From the NCBI GenBank assembly GCA_905116865.2, contig CAJHNH020007556.1, positions 495,501 through 559,500 of the forward strand: DNA of 64,000 nucleotides, written 5' to 3'. Shown piece by piece: positions 20,596-35,500 of the stretch. The first letter of the stretch is position 1. Each line of letters opens with the position of its first letter. A program made the position numbers and the translations under genes. The DNA comes from Candidula unifasciata. Its lineage: Eukaryota > Mollusca > Gastropoda > Stylommatophora > Geomitridae. The notes under the pieces were generated by a model. That model saw nothing but the letters and a program-made list of their open reading frames with translations. It did not search any database and was not told where the DNA came from.

Positions 20596-23500
20596 GTATA
20601 AACTCAGCGTTATTATAACTAGCATTTACTTTATACTGTATAATAATGGACAGTTTCATTTTTTTTTAACACTTTGTAGAAATGTAATTAGTGCATTTCT
20701 TTATAATGCCACTTTTTCTTTTTTTTTTTTTCTTTTTATAAAATCTAGCATTGCTTAATTTTTGAACTTCTTCTTCGAGTTATATTTTCTTGTTTAGCAC
20801 TGTCTTTTCGGTGACGCTTTTCTTTTTATTTTCACCATTCTGTATTTTGTTGCTGCCATTATTTTATTTTAATGTTCTCGTATTTGTCCCAAACAGTGAT
20901 TTTTTAACATTGGTTTTTTTAAATGTTTTTATTTAAGCTGCACACTTAACTGGTATGAAATACTTATTTGCTTTGTTTGAAATCCTTATTTAACTTTTTG
21001 AACTATGTAAGTAAAATAATTATATGCTGTCTGATCATTTACAGGTACAGACAGATCTAGTTGGAGATTACACAACTCAACTAGCAGACTCTGACAGTAA
21101 GGCCTTAGCTAACTTCCTCCATCTCGTTGAACCAATGGTAATGAAATGTCTGGCCAACAATTTGAAAAGCAGAGCATTTAATGGTATGAATTTAATGCTG
21201 TTTTTGTGTGTGTGTGTGTGTGGCAGCTTTCTGCTTTTCCTGTTATTTTTTTAGGGTTAAGAAAGATACACACACAAATACAACAGAAAGTTTTGTCCGC
21301 AGCCTTTATCAGTGGACAAAGCAACTCTGAAAAGACTGTGAAATATTGTTAGTATTTATGCTTATCTTATCCTGGCCCTCATCATTAGGAACTGAAATTG
21401 GACATTCCTGCATAACTTCATTTTTATTCCTTACGTCCTTCTTAGGACGTTATTTTTTGTTATTTGAAGCCCCACTCTGGCTTTTGCCAGGGGTCGCAAT
21501 ATAGGCAGGTCATCATTATGGCCAAATGTCTGAACGCGGTTTCTGGGACCTCTCCACGGTGATCCTCATCCGCATGGTGGCACTTTGTGTCATCGGGTGT
21601 TTATCGCTTGTGTGATGTCCTGGTGGGGTAAAAAGCCAATCCAATCCAATAACTTCATTTTCAGTCGTATATTAGCCATTTTTGAATTAGGGTCTTCTCA
21701 ACTTATTTATTTTTGTTTTGACCAACAGGTCATAAGTCTAAATAGTCATAATCAAATATATATTTTTTTTCAAACTGCAGTTCCAGATAGTCTAGCATGT
21801 GCAGTACGGTCAGATAGACTCTGATGTCTAGACCCTAATGAGCTCTAAGCATCAGTTCTAAACCTACTAGTGTAGTTATCTTTCTCTATTGAATGTTTTT
21901 TTTTTATAGTTGTATGTGTAGATGGACATAATTCATGAAGAAGGACTATATGTTTATAGTCTATATATATATATATATATATTTGTGTGTGTGTGTGTAT
22001 GTTATAATTACTCTGGTAATTATTTGTATATGTTATAGTCACCCTTGTTACGTGTGCATATTTGGGTAAACTAATTTCATCACAAGTGGATATTTGTTAT
22101 GTTACTCTCATAATCTGTGAATATTCTGCATTTCGTCACATGTGGATATTTGTTATGTTACTCTCACAATCTGTGTATATTCTGCATTTCGTCACATGTG
22201 GATATTTGTTATGTTACTCTCATAATCTGTGTATATTCTGCATTTTGTCACATGTGGATATTTGTTATGTTACTCTCATAATCTGTGTATATTCTGCATT
22301 TTGTCACATGTGGATATTTGTTATGTTACTCTCATAATCTGTGTATATTCTGCATTTTGTCACATGTGGATATTTGTTATGTTACTCTCATAATCTGTGT
22401 ATATTCTGCATTTCATCACATGTGGATATTTGTTATGTTACTCTCATAATCTGTGTATATTCTGCATTTTTTTTCTGGTGACAGATGTCAGTGACCACAG
22501 AGAAAGTGTATCTGAAGCTGTCACTTGTGTCCACACCCTCTTCAATTCTGATATGAAAGAGCAGGTACAGTTTAATAAAAAAAATATAACTCAAATATAT
22601 ATTAAATTGCATAAGAATTTGGTGTAGGATTTGTTTCTGTGATTTTTATTCTTAATTTTCTGTTAAAGATTTGGGTTCATTTTTTCATGGTTTTCAGAAC
22701 TGTTTTTGTTAATAATGTTAGTATTAACCATTTATACCCAGGGCAGAATAGAACATAAAGTAATGTAGGAATGGTACTTTCTCTAACTCTTGTGATTGTT
22801 AGCCTCAAATACTTGTCTCCTGGCCTCCAGGAACCATTTATTCATTATATATGCAACAGTAAACTCATGTCATTGACTGCTGTTGTAGCTATGGTAGTGT
22901 AGCAGCCAGAAGCTCACCTCTAGCCCAAAGATTTAAATCACTATTGAGTCAGATGTTGTTCAGAAGTGGCTGTGGCTTTCTGGTCGACCCAGCCGAAAAT
23001 GAGTATAATGTAAAGTCCTGGGAAATAAAGGCAGCTGGCATGATGTTGACCACCCATTATGCATTTGTTGGTCTATAAACAAATGAGTTTAACTTCATGT
23101 GCCTGATGCGCCAATAATGTAAAATGGTCCAAATCACTGACATAGAAGTGTCAAGCATAGGTTGTCACATGTGTTGAGTGATAGTGTTATGAAGAAAAAA
23201 AAAGACTTTCAAATTAAACTCATTCTCATTTTAGAACTTGTCTTGGCCCCATAACTTTCATGTTTTCTTCAGTCACTGGTTTTGTAATACTTATTTGTTA
23301 GTCTTTTTTGTTTTCTCCTTAGATACTTTTTAGATATTTTAACACTTAATATGGTATTTCAGTTTCTGAGAAATGATATTGTTTATGACACTGCATTTTT
23401 TTAATATTAAGAACCAAAAATATAAAAATTTCTAAAGCATAGAACTATTTTATCAGCTGCAGGTCACAGATCTATCTTGGAATGCCACGGGCTCCACGCT

Positions 23501-26500
23501 GGCTGCATCATATCCTTTTTGTTTTGTTTTTTGGGTACCGATTACACGCAAGGCAATTGAGTTTTAACAGTTTACAAGACCTAATCTGTTTCATTGTTCT
23601 ATTAAATGTTAAAAGTAGTACCAATACTGTAAGATTTTTCTTAAAAGCTACAAAACAGGATTAAATATTTGCTTGATTGTATCTGCATGAGGAGATGGGC
23701 CAGTTTTATTTCTCACAAATGTTCTTGTGTTTTTAAAAGGTTTCATTGAAGATCAACCTTGAATGAGCTGAACATTTATTATGATTCAGTAAATCATAAT
23801 CTTCCTCTTCCTTCTGCCTTGAATATCCCATGGACAGATCAGCCCTCAGTTAACTCATGCCAACTCTTTATATCAATGTTTCTGACTGGTTAGATTTATT
23901 CCGTTGCTTTGCACGAAAAAAATTAAAAGTGATCACATTCAACCAGCATCCCCGAAGGGGGAACTTTAGGTTATAATTGTGACTAGGTTATGTGCGCCAT
24001 GTAAAATGGTTTAGCATTGCATGCCATTAAGAACCCTGAAAAGAACTCCTGCAATGTTGATGCGATCAAAGGAGACTGACCCAGATACTGTTTAGACTGG
24101 TGACGAAGTCGTCTACGGCGAGTCCCCCTTCCCCCGTGACACAAAGAGATACATTTTAGACGCCAATCCAACAAAGGAAATCACAGATACCCAGTTCATC
24201 CTCCTGAGACGTTTTATGTAGAGCTCTTATAATAGCTGGTCCAGGTACCACCCTGGTGTTCCCTGCTGTCTAAACTGGGTAGAGATTACAGTAGTTTTAT
24301 TATCTGTTTCCCTGATAACAGATGAGCAGTTCAATCACAATTAAATGCTGATTGTTATATGCAGTTTTAAATAAAAACATTTGATGTAAAATAAATTGTT
24401 ACTGAATCCTTGACTGACTTACATTGGGAAGATTTGATCATGAAGATTGGTGCACACACAAGGCAGCACTGTGTACATGGAATTTAGACAGACGGGGAAT
24501 CAAAGAGGACAAACCTGACACAGTAATAGATTCTCCCTGCTGCTTGATGTGCATAGAGTTTCATCCTGTCAATCCTGCATGGCTGGCTGGTGGCAACTTT
24601 AGTGGTAATTATATATTGTAATCACTTGTGCACTTAACAGTGAACTCTTTGCTTGTCCATTAATTATACTAATTTGCAGCTCTGTGGTGTAGAGGCTAGT
24701 GAAATCATTCAGAAAATAAAATTTTTTGTAGCTTTCAGACAGTGGTCAGAGAGACTTACTGTGGAAGAGGTTGGCTGCTTCACCACATAATATTCCCATA
24801 ATTAGCATTGAATACTCCTGTGAGGGTACCAGGGCTGATTCGGGGAGGGGGGGGGGTAGACCCACTACCTCCCTAACAAGCATGTCTTAAGAGTAGACAA
24901 ATAAAAGGTTTCCTTTAAAGTCATAGTGCATCTGTCTGAGTGGCAAGGTGCCAAAAGTCTGCATACAAATAAGCTAGATCTATATAATTAATATGCACGC
25001 AAAACTCAAGTTCTGGAGCAAGACCAAATTCAAAAGTGGACGAACAACTTGAACTTAACACTGGAGTTTACGGCTGGTGAAGGCAAAGGACGAGCAGTGG
25101 AATACATTACAGCCAGCCTCCATTGTGGAGGCAGCACAACTTGTTAAAATGCTTCTTTGGTGAGCAAGCCCACTAACCACTGAGCAGTTGCAGCTTATCC
25201 CAACATTCTCACCTTTGGCATATTCTTTACAATAAACATAAACAGATTCAAAGCAAATTTTCCCATTGTCATCAACAAACGAATGAACACACTTCATTTT
25301 TAAAGGGTTCAGAATTGGGCATGCAGGCCCGTCAAACATTCTGCCCTCAAATGTCTCCCTCCATTCTTACATTATTTCATTCATACATCAAGTAATAAAC
25401 ATTATCAATAGCATCACAGTTTTCATTACAAACACTGGAATTTCTACCCGTAGTAGTTGTAATAGATTTAGGGAAAATGTGTGCTATTTCTAAAATATTA
25501 TTTTTTTGGGTTTATACTTCTATGGAAGCTCATAATCAAAGTCCTTGCCGACTGGTGTGGGTGATCATGCCTTCATGTGTTGACATCCCTCCATGCCATG
25601 ACAAAAGGCTATCAAGAATCGTCTTTTATTGCCTTCCTCTCTCTTTTTCCACTGATCTTTTCAGTGGTCATATGTTTCACTTTCCTTCTTCTCATAATGA
25701 CCAAAAAATGACTTCTGTCTCTTTCTGATGTTTGTGATAAATTGTCTCCAAGCCCTCGCCTCTTTCAAAACATAGGGATGCTGTGGTATTATAGTAGCTA
25801 ACATACTAGCCTACTGGTCCGATTGTCATAAGCTTGAATCTCCATCATAGGCAGATTGTTTAAATTGCCCTAGGTTTCCAAGTCGCTCTAGCCTAACAAG
25901 GGTTACCCGGAAATTATATAGGAAGCAAAATCATCTAGCCTAGTTGATAGCATCACCCGCTGAATCTTGATTGGTCTTTAAATATATAGGGCTAGCAACA
26001 TGACAATTTTTACCCAAAACTAGAAATGGTCCATTGCTTTTTGTTTTCTTCCTAAGCTCTCTGAGCCCTCGAGGTTTATTGCTGCGGATATCGCTCACCT
26101 CCATTCTTCTCTGTAATTGGCCTTCTCTTTTCACTTGGTGACTCCAAGCATTTGTAGGTTCTCTTGTGTATTATGTCTCCATGGTCTTCTTGGTCTGCCT
26201 CATAGTCTGCTCCCATTCAGCTCTTTCATTTACAAAATTATTTTTTTAAAGCCATGCTCTCTACATACCGCAACTAGTGTAGTCTATTAGCCCTCAAATT
26301 ACCAGTAATCAGTAGTGATTGTAACAGATTAGATATTTCAGTGTTGTTTCTCACTTTCCATTCTCTCCTCTTTGCATCTTTGAGGGGTCCAAAGATTTGT
26401 CATATGACTGTTCTCAAAAGTTTGTAATAAGGTTTCTTGTTTAGTTGCACCTCAGGTATCAGAGCCATGTAGGACAACTGATATTGTTAGTGTTTTATAT

Positions 26501-29500
26501 ACTGTTACAAGACAGCAGATGTAATAGTTTTTTTTTTTTAAGCATCCAGAAACCATGAGTTGTAAAACCTTTGGCTGGGTACTTTGGATATTGCAACCCT
26601 TCGGCCTTGATTCCATGATAGATGGCGTAAATATGGGAGAAATGGGGCTTTTCGGCCTACCTCTGAGAGTAAACCCGGACCACAAGGAGTTCGTCACCGG
26701 TCGCCGCACAGAAGGTTTTAACCAACTGTGCTAGCGAGCTGGGCTATAGGATAATAATATGTATGGTCCATTACTATTAACTTTTATAAGAAAAAATGAG
26801 AATACACTATAAGACATAAATATAACAACTTTCATTTGTGTCACATAATGTTTGCCATCTTATTTTTTTTTAAGGAGAAATAATTCTGTGGGATCTAAGC
26901 CGTGAAGACGATCTGGTGCTGGCAACATCAGGGATTGGGAATGATGCACACAGGGAGCCTGTCAGCAAAGTTCATTGGATTAAAAGTCAGTCTTCAGGAA
27001 GACGAGATTATGATGTAAGTTTTTAATTAACTTTATTTTATTTACATACAGACATTTTTACCATACTGTCCTAACTTAATTTTGCCCCAAAATGATGGGC
27101 ATTGCCATATTGAGCACAGAAGGAGTTGACAAAAATAATGGAAGTATAGTTAATTCTTTGAATGCACCGGCTGTAAACTCCAGTGGAAAGTTCTAGTTGT
27201 TCACCCACTTCTGAACTGTTCCAGAATCTGAGTTTGCAGGCACATCCATGTGGCAGATCAGGCTTACTTTTTATGCAGACGGCTGACTCCTTGCCTCTTG
27301 GGCAGATGCACTCCTACTTTCGAATTAAACATCTCTAATTAATCACCTCTTACATCATGCTTGTTAGGAAACATTGGGTCTGTTCTTTTCGTTCCCCACA
27401 ATAGGACCCTGACACCCACACAGGGGTAGTGAATTCAGGGTAACTGAGATGTATTAGATCATTTTGACTCAGCTTAGCAGTCATCTAAATTTAGAACAAA
27501 CATTAATAAAACAGGGAGTCGCCGTGACATTGGTGGCTAGTCGCCCGCCTGCGGATCAAAAGGTCATGGGTTCGCGACCTGACGGGGCCAAACTTTTTTT
27601 TAAAAATGACCATGACTCCCAGCCTTGAGTGGGTACCAGGTGCAGTCATTAGAAGTAAAGGCGGTCGGCGTGATGCTGTCCACATCACCCACCAAGTGCC
27701 GGTCTATAAAAATATAGGTCTAGCCCTGTATTCCCAATACGCCTAAAGGTGGGGAAAAGAGTCCTTTTTTTTTACTTATTAATAAAATAGATTAGGATTA
27801 AATGGCATTTAAAGAAAGTATACCAAGTTCAAGTTATAGTAGTAAAAGTATTTGTTTAAAAACATCTGCAACAAAAATCAATAAGATTTCTTATTTGTAA
27901 CTATAATTTACACATATAAAACTGATAAATATGTTGAATTAAAAATCAACATTATAGCACTCAGGACATTCCCATAAGCGCTCGGTCCCCATCTTCAGCA
28001 GCAGATGAAGAGTATGGTCTAGGAGTTCTAATTCGGATAGCACCAGTAACTGTCTGATTGTGTATTCATCTCACCTTTCCCTTGAGTTTTGAGCATCGGC
28101 CAGATCCCCTAGCATCTCCTCACAGTGTCATTCTCCTCAGACCATAATGATCTATTTGATAAATATGTTATGTGTATCTAGTAAAGATTGTAATATGATT
28201 TGGGGTTGTTTTGTTGAAAATAGCTATCACGTACATACTAGTTTTTATTGACAAGATCTGAACCGATTTGGGACGAATAACAAAAGCTGATAAAGATTGC
28301 TTTCATTGTCAGCTTGCATGAAATAATGTCGTCAGTGCATTTCCTCACATTCTGGTTAATCATTTCTTTAATTATTTCATTGGTTTTTTTATGTCGCAGA
28401 GTGTCTTTTATTGAAATGTCTTTCTTTAATTTTAAGATGGCATAAACGTTTTTACAGTTCCAAGAAAATTCAAATTTATGTGCGGTCACTGCATTGAAAT
28501 CACAGTTAATCATAAAAAGTAAAAAGGTAAAGGTTAAGGACCCTTTACCACGCCATTAGGCCTATAGGGCATGTAGAACTAGGCCTACATTTTTATAGAC
28601 CAATCGGCATGGGCCTTCCGTATCTATCATATAAACATTAAATCACAGAAAAAAAGTTATATTTGTTTATTTTATGCTTATTTACATTTGATGAAGGTAC
28701 ATATTTCAGTGGTAAATAAATCTGTTGCAGTAGCAACAAGTGCAAAGTCCTTCTAAACATGGATGAAATTTTTTTTTATTTGAAGCCCCACCCTGGCTTT
28801 TGCCAGAGGCCCCAATATAGGCAGGCCATAAATATGGCCAATTGTCTGAACGTGGTTTCTGGGACTTCTCCACGGTGATTCTCATCCACGTGGTGGCACT
28901 TTGTGTCATCAGGTGTTTATCGCTTGTGTGAGGTCCTAGTGGGGTAGAAAGTCAGTCAGTCAGTCAAACTGTTCTATAAATTTATATACTTCCCGTCCTT
29001 TTTAGGTTGACATTTTTCATTTTTTGAAGCCCTACTCTGGCTTTTGCCAGGGGCCGCAATATAGCCTAAACAGTTTCTGGGACCTCTCTACAGTGATCCT
29101 CACCCGCATGGTGGCACTTTGTGTCATCTGGTGTTTATCGCTTGTGTGATGTCCTGATGGGGTAGAAATTCAGTCAGGCAGTCAAACTGTTCTATGTATG
29201 CAGCTAAAAGTCTGTAGCTGCTCAGATATACTGTAGTATATATAATCACCTTACATCCATCACTACTTCAATTTAGCAGTGAGTTTGACTACCAGATAAA
29301 CAGAACAAATTCAGGCTAAATGTTGAACAGTTTCTGCTTTTTACCCCGTGCTTTGTTCAGTGGTTTCTTAGTTTCTTCTTCTTTTGTATTGACTCTTAAA
29401 AGGGTAGTTGACATGTTGTGATGTGATTTACATCTAGTATGCAATATCTGCATGTTTCATCCCAACATATACATTTTCAACAAATCCCTAACTGTCACCT

Positions 29501-32500
29501 TAATGACATATTTGTTAGGGGTTTAGTCCCTTCCCCCAAACTCCTCAGTGGGGCACTGGAACCCAAATATAGTGTATCCCCCTTTAACAGATACCCCATT
29601 CAATAATTTCCCATCTTAACCTACACAGATTAACCTGACTCCACCATATAAACAAATAAATATTTGAACAAAGAAGACACAAAGAACAGATTGCACAATT
29701 TATTGCCTGGCATATTTTGCTGTATCTTGTCAGGTGCACAGTACAGTAACAATTACATAAATGAAGCAAATAAGTGAATCCTTTATAAATGAAGTAAAAT
29801 TTCAACAACGATCAAAGATGATTAAATAAATATTCACTTGCTGGCTGATGTAACTGTCAGATTATGTTAAAGAATTGCTTTTGCTTGCTTGTGTGTTTAC
29901 AGATTATCAGCATTATTTGGAAATTAGAAACGGGAAGGGTTATCATTTGGATTATTTGTAGTAGTCGCTGATTGTTGTTGATTATTTGACTGATTGTTGT
30001 TTGATTATTTGTAGTAGTCGCTGATTGTTGTTTGATTATTTGTAGTAGTCGCTGATTGTTGTTTGTTATTTTTTGATTGTTGTTTGATTATTTGTAGTAG
30101 TCGCTGATTGTTGTTTGATTATTTGTAGTAGTCGCTGATTGTTGTTTGATTATTTGTAGTAGTCGCTGATTGTTGTTTGATTATTTGTAGTAGTCGCTGA
30201 TTGTTGTTTGATTATTTGTAGTAGTCTGATTGTTGTTTGCTGATTGTTGTTTGATTATTTGAGTTATTGTTGTTTATTATTTGTAGTCGCTGATTGTTGT
30301 TTGATTATTTGTAGTAGTCGCGCTGAGTAGTCGCTTGTTGTTGATTATTTGTAGTAGTCGCTGATTGTTGTTTGATTATTTGTAGTAGTCGCTGATTGTT
30401 GTTTGATTATTTGTAGTAGTCGCTGATTGTTGTTTGATTATTTGTAGTAGTCGCTGATTGTTGTTTGATTATTTGTAGTAGTCGCTGATTGTTGTTTGAT
30501 TATTTGTAGTAGTCGCTGATTGTTGTTTGATTATTTGTAGTAGTCGCTGATTGTTGTTTGATTATTTGTAGTAGTCGCTGATTGTTGTTTGATTATTTGT
30601 AGTAGTCGCTGATTGTTGTTTGATTATTTGTAGTAGTCGCTGATTTGTGTGTTTGATTATTTGTAGTAGTCGCTGATTGTTGTTTGATTATTTGTAGTAG
30701 TCGCTGATTGTTGTTTGATTATTTGTAGTAGTCGCTGATTGTTGTTTGATTATTTGTAGTAGTCGCTGATTGTTGTTTGATTATTTGTAGTAGTCGCTGA
30801 TTGTTGTTTGATTATTTGTAGTAGTCGCTGATTGTTGTTTGATTATTTGTAGTAGTCGCTGATTGTTGTTTGATTATTTGTAGTAGTCGCTGATTGTTGT
30901 TTGATTATTTGTAGTAGTCGCTGATTGTTTGTTTGATTATTTGTAGTAGTCGCTGATTGTTGTTTGATTATTTGTAGTAGTCGCTGATTGTTGTTTGATT
31001 ATTTGTAGTAGTCGCTGATTGTTGTTTGATTATTTGTAGTAGTCGCTGATTGTTGTTTGATTATTTGTAGTAGTCGCTGATTGTTGTTTGATTATTTGTA
31101 GTAGTCGCTGATTGTTGTTTGATTATTTGTAGTAGTCGCTGATTGTTGTTTGATTATTTGTAGTAGTAGTCGCTGATTGTTGTTTGATTATTTGTAGTAG
31201 TCGCTGATTGTTGTTTGATTATTTGTAGTAGTCGCTGATTGTTGTTTGATTATTTGTAGTAGTCGCTGATTGTTGTTTGATTATTTGTAGTAGTCGCTTG
31301 TTGTTTGATTATTTGTAGTAGTCGCTGATTGTTGTTTGATTATTTGTAGTAGTCGCTGATTGTTGTTTGATTATTTGTAGTAGTCGCTGATTGTTGTTTG
31401 ATTATTTGTAGTAGTCGCTGATTGTTGTTTGATTATTTGTAGTAGTCGCTGATTGTTGTTTGATTATTTGTAGTAGTCGCTGATTGTTGTTTGATTATTT
31501 GTAGTAGTCGCTGATTGTTGTTTGATTATTTGTAGTAGTCTGATTGCTGATTATTTTGTTGTAGTAGTCGCTGATTGTTGTTTGATTATTTGTAGTAGTC
31601 GCTGATTGTTGTTTGATTATTTGTTGTATTGATTGTTGTTTGTAGTAGTCGCTGATTGTTGTTTGATTATTTGTAGTAGTCGCTGATTGTTGTTTGATTT
31701 ATTTGTAGTAGTCGCTGATTGTTGTTTGATTATTTGTAGTAGTCGCTGATTGTTGTTTGATTATTTGTAGTAGTCGCTGATTGTTGTTTGATTATTTGTA
31801 GTAGTCGCTGATTGTTGTTTGATTATTTGTAGTAGTCGCTGATTGTTGTTTGATTATTTGTAGTAGTCGCTGATTGTTGTTTGATTATTTGTAGTAGTCG
31901 CTGATTGTTGTTTGATTATTTGTAGTAGTCGCTGATTGTTGTTTGATTATTTGTAGTAGTCGCTGATTGTTGTTTGATTATTTGTAGTAGTCGCTGATTG
32001 TTGTTTGATTATTTGTAGTAGTCGCTGATTGTTGTTTGATTATTTGTTGTAGTCGCTGATTGTTGTTTGATTATTTGTAGTAGTCGCTGATTGTTGTTTG
32101 ATTATTTGTAGTAGTCGCTGATTGTTGTTTGATTATTTGTAGTAGTCGCTGATTGTTGTTTGATTATTTGAGTTGATTTGTTTGATTATTTGTAGTAGTC
32201 GCTGATTGTTGTTTGATTATTTGTAGTAGTCGCTGATTGTTGTTTGATTATTTGTAGTAGTCGCTGATTGTTGTTTGATTATTTGTGTTGTAGTAGCTGA
32301 TAGGCGCTGCTGATTGTTGTTTGATTATTTGTAGTAGTCGCTGATTGTTGTTTGATTATTTGTAGTAGTCGCTGATTGTTGTTTGATTATTTGTAGTAGT
32401 CGCTGATTGTTGTTTGATTATTTGTAGTAGTCGCTGATTGTTGTTTGATTATTTGTAGTAGTCGCTGATTGTTGTTTGATTATTTGTAGTAGTCGCTGAT

Positions 32501-35500
32501 TGTTGTTTGATTATTTGTAGTAGTCGCTGATTGTTGTTTGATTATTTGTAGTAGTCGCTGATTGTTGTTTGATTATTTGTAGTAGTCGCTGATTGTTGTT
32601 TGATTATTTGTAGTAGTCGCTGATTGTTGTTTGATTATTTGTAGTAGTCGCTGATTGTTGTTTGATTATTTTGTAGTAGTCGCTGATTGTTGTTTGATTA
32701 TTTGTAGTAGTCGCTGATTGTTGTTTGATTATTTGTAGTAGTCGCTGATTGTTGTTTGATTATTTGTAGTAGTCGCTGATTGTTTTGATTATTTTGTAGT
32801 TGATTGTTTTGTAGTAGTCGCTGATTGTTGTTTGATTATTTGTAGTAGTCGCTGATTGTTGTTTGATTATTTGTAGTAGTCGCTGATTGTTGTTTGATTA
32901 TTTGTAGTAGTCGCTGATTGTTGTTTGATTATTTGTAGTAGTCGCTGATTGTTGTTTGATTATTTGTAGTAGTCGCTGATTGTTGTTTGATTATTTGTAG
33001 TAGTCGCTGATTGTTGTTTGATTATTTGTAGTAGTCGTGATTGTTGTTTGATTATTTGTAGTAGTCGCTGATTGTTGTTTGATTATTTGTAGTAGTCGCT
33101 GATTGTTGTTTGATTATTTGTAGTAGTCGCTGATTGTTGTTTGATTATTTGTAGTAGTCGCTGATTGTTGTTTGATTATTTGTAGTAGTCGCTGATTGTT
33201 GTTTGATTATTTGTAGTAGTCGCTGATTGTTGTTTGATTATTTGTAGTAGTCGCTGATTGTTGTTTGATTATTTGTAGTAGTCGCTGATTGTTGTTTGAT
33301 TATTTGTAGTAGTCGCTGATTGTTGTTTGATTATTTGTAGTAGTCGCTGATTGTTGTTTGATTATTTGTAGTAGTCGCTGATTGTTGTTTGATTATTTGT
33401 AGTAGTCGCTGATTGTTGTTTGATTATTTGTTGTAGTCGCTGATTGTTGTTTGATTATTTGTAGTAGTCGCTTTGTTTGATTATTTGTAGTAGTCGCTGA
33501 TTGTTGTTTGATTATTTGTAGTAGTCGCTGATTGTTGTTTGATTATTTGTAGTAGTCGCTGATTGTTGTTTTTATTATTTTGTGTAGTCGCTGATTGTTG
33601 TTTGATTATTTGTAGTAGTCGCTGATTGTTGTTTGATTATTTGTAGTAGTCGCTGATTGTTGTTTGATTATTTGTAGTAGTCGCTGATTGTTGTTTGATT
33701 ATTTGTAGTAGTCGCTGATTGTTGTTTGATTATTTGTAGTAGTCGCTGATTGTTGTTTGATTATTTGTAGTAGTCGCTGATTGTTGTTTGATTATTTGTA
33801 GTAGTCGCTGATTGTTGTTTGATTATTTGTAGTAGTCGCTGATTGTTGTTTAGTAGTTGATTTTGTTGATTATTTGTAGTAGTCGCTGATTGTTGTTTGA
33901 TTATTTGTAGTAGTCGCTGATTGTTGATTATTTTTGATTATTTGTAGTAGTCGCTGATTGTTGTTTGATTATTTGTAGTAGTCGCTGATTGTTGTTTGAT
34001 TATTTGTAGTAGTCGCTGATTGTTGTTTGATTATTTGTAGTAGTCGCTGATTGTTGTTTGATTATTTGTAGTAGTCGCTGATTGTTGTTTGATTATTTGT
34101 AGTAGTCGCTGATTGTTGTTTGATTATTTGTAGTAGTCGCTGATTGTTTGATTATTTTAGTATTATTTGTTGTAGTCGCTGATTGTTGTTGATTATTTGT
34201 AGTAGTCGCTTTGTATTTGTAGTAGTCGCTGATTGTTGTTTGATTATTTGTAGTAGTCGCTGATTGTTGTTTGATTATTTGTAGTAGTCGCTGATTGTTG
34301 TTTGATTATTTGTAGTAGTCGCTGATTGTTGTTTGATTATTTGTAGTAGTCGCTGATTGTTGTTTGATTATTTGTAGTAGTCGCTGATTGTTGTTTGATT
34401 ATTTGTAGTAGTCGCTGATTGTTGTTTGATTATTTGTAGTAGTCGCTGATTGTTGTTTGATTATTTGTAGTAGTCGCTGATTGTTGTTTGATTATTTGTA
34501 GTAGTCGCTGATTGTTGTTTGATTATTTGTAGTAGTCGCTGATTGTTGTTTGATTATTTGTAGTAGTCGCTGATTGTTGTTTGATTATTTGTAGTAGTCG
34601 CTGATTGTTGTTTGATTATTTGTAGTAGTCGCTGATTGTTGTTTGATTATTTGTAGTAGTGTCGCTGATTGTTTGATTATTGTAGTAGTCGCTGATTGTT
34701 GTTTGTATTTGTAGTAGTCGCTGATTGTTTGATTATTTTGTAGTCGCTGATTGTTTTTGATTATTTGTAGTAGTCGCTGATTGTTGTTTGATTATTTGTA
34801 GTAGTCGCTGATTGTTGTTTGATTATTTGTAGTAGTCGCTGATTGTTGTTTGATTATTTGTAGTAGTCGCTGATTGTTGTTTGATTATTTGTAGTAGTCG
34901 CTGATTGTTGTTTGATTATTTGTAGTAGTCGCTGATTGTTGTTTGATTGATTTGTAGTAGTCGCTGATTTGTTTGATTATTTGTAGTAGTCGCTGATTGT
35001 TGTTTGATTATTTGTAGTAGTCGCTGATTGTTGTTTGATTATTTGTAGTAGTCGCTGATTGTTGTTTGATTATTTGTAGTAGTCGCTGATTGTTGTTTGA
35101 TTATTTGTAGTAGTGGCTGATTGTTGTTTGATTATTTGTAGTAGTCGCTGATTGTTGTTTGATTATTTGTAGTAGTGGCTGATTGTTGTTTGATTATTTG
35201 TAGTAGTGGCTGATTGTTGTTTGATTATTTGTAGTAGTCGCTGATTGTTGTTTGATTATTTGTAGTAGTCGCTGATTGTTGTTTGATTATTTGTAGTAGT
35301 CGCTGATTGTTGTTTGATTATTTGTAGTAGTCGCTGATTGTTGTTTGATTATTTGTAGTAGTGGCTGATTGTTGTTTGATTATTTGTAGTAGTGGCTGAT
35401 TGTTGTTTGCTTATTTGTAGTAGTCGCTGATTGTTGTTTGATTATTTGTAGTAGTCGCTGATTGTTGTTTGATTATTTGTAGTAGTCTCTGATTGTTGTT

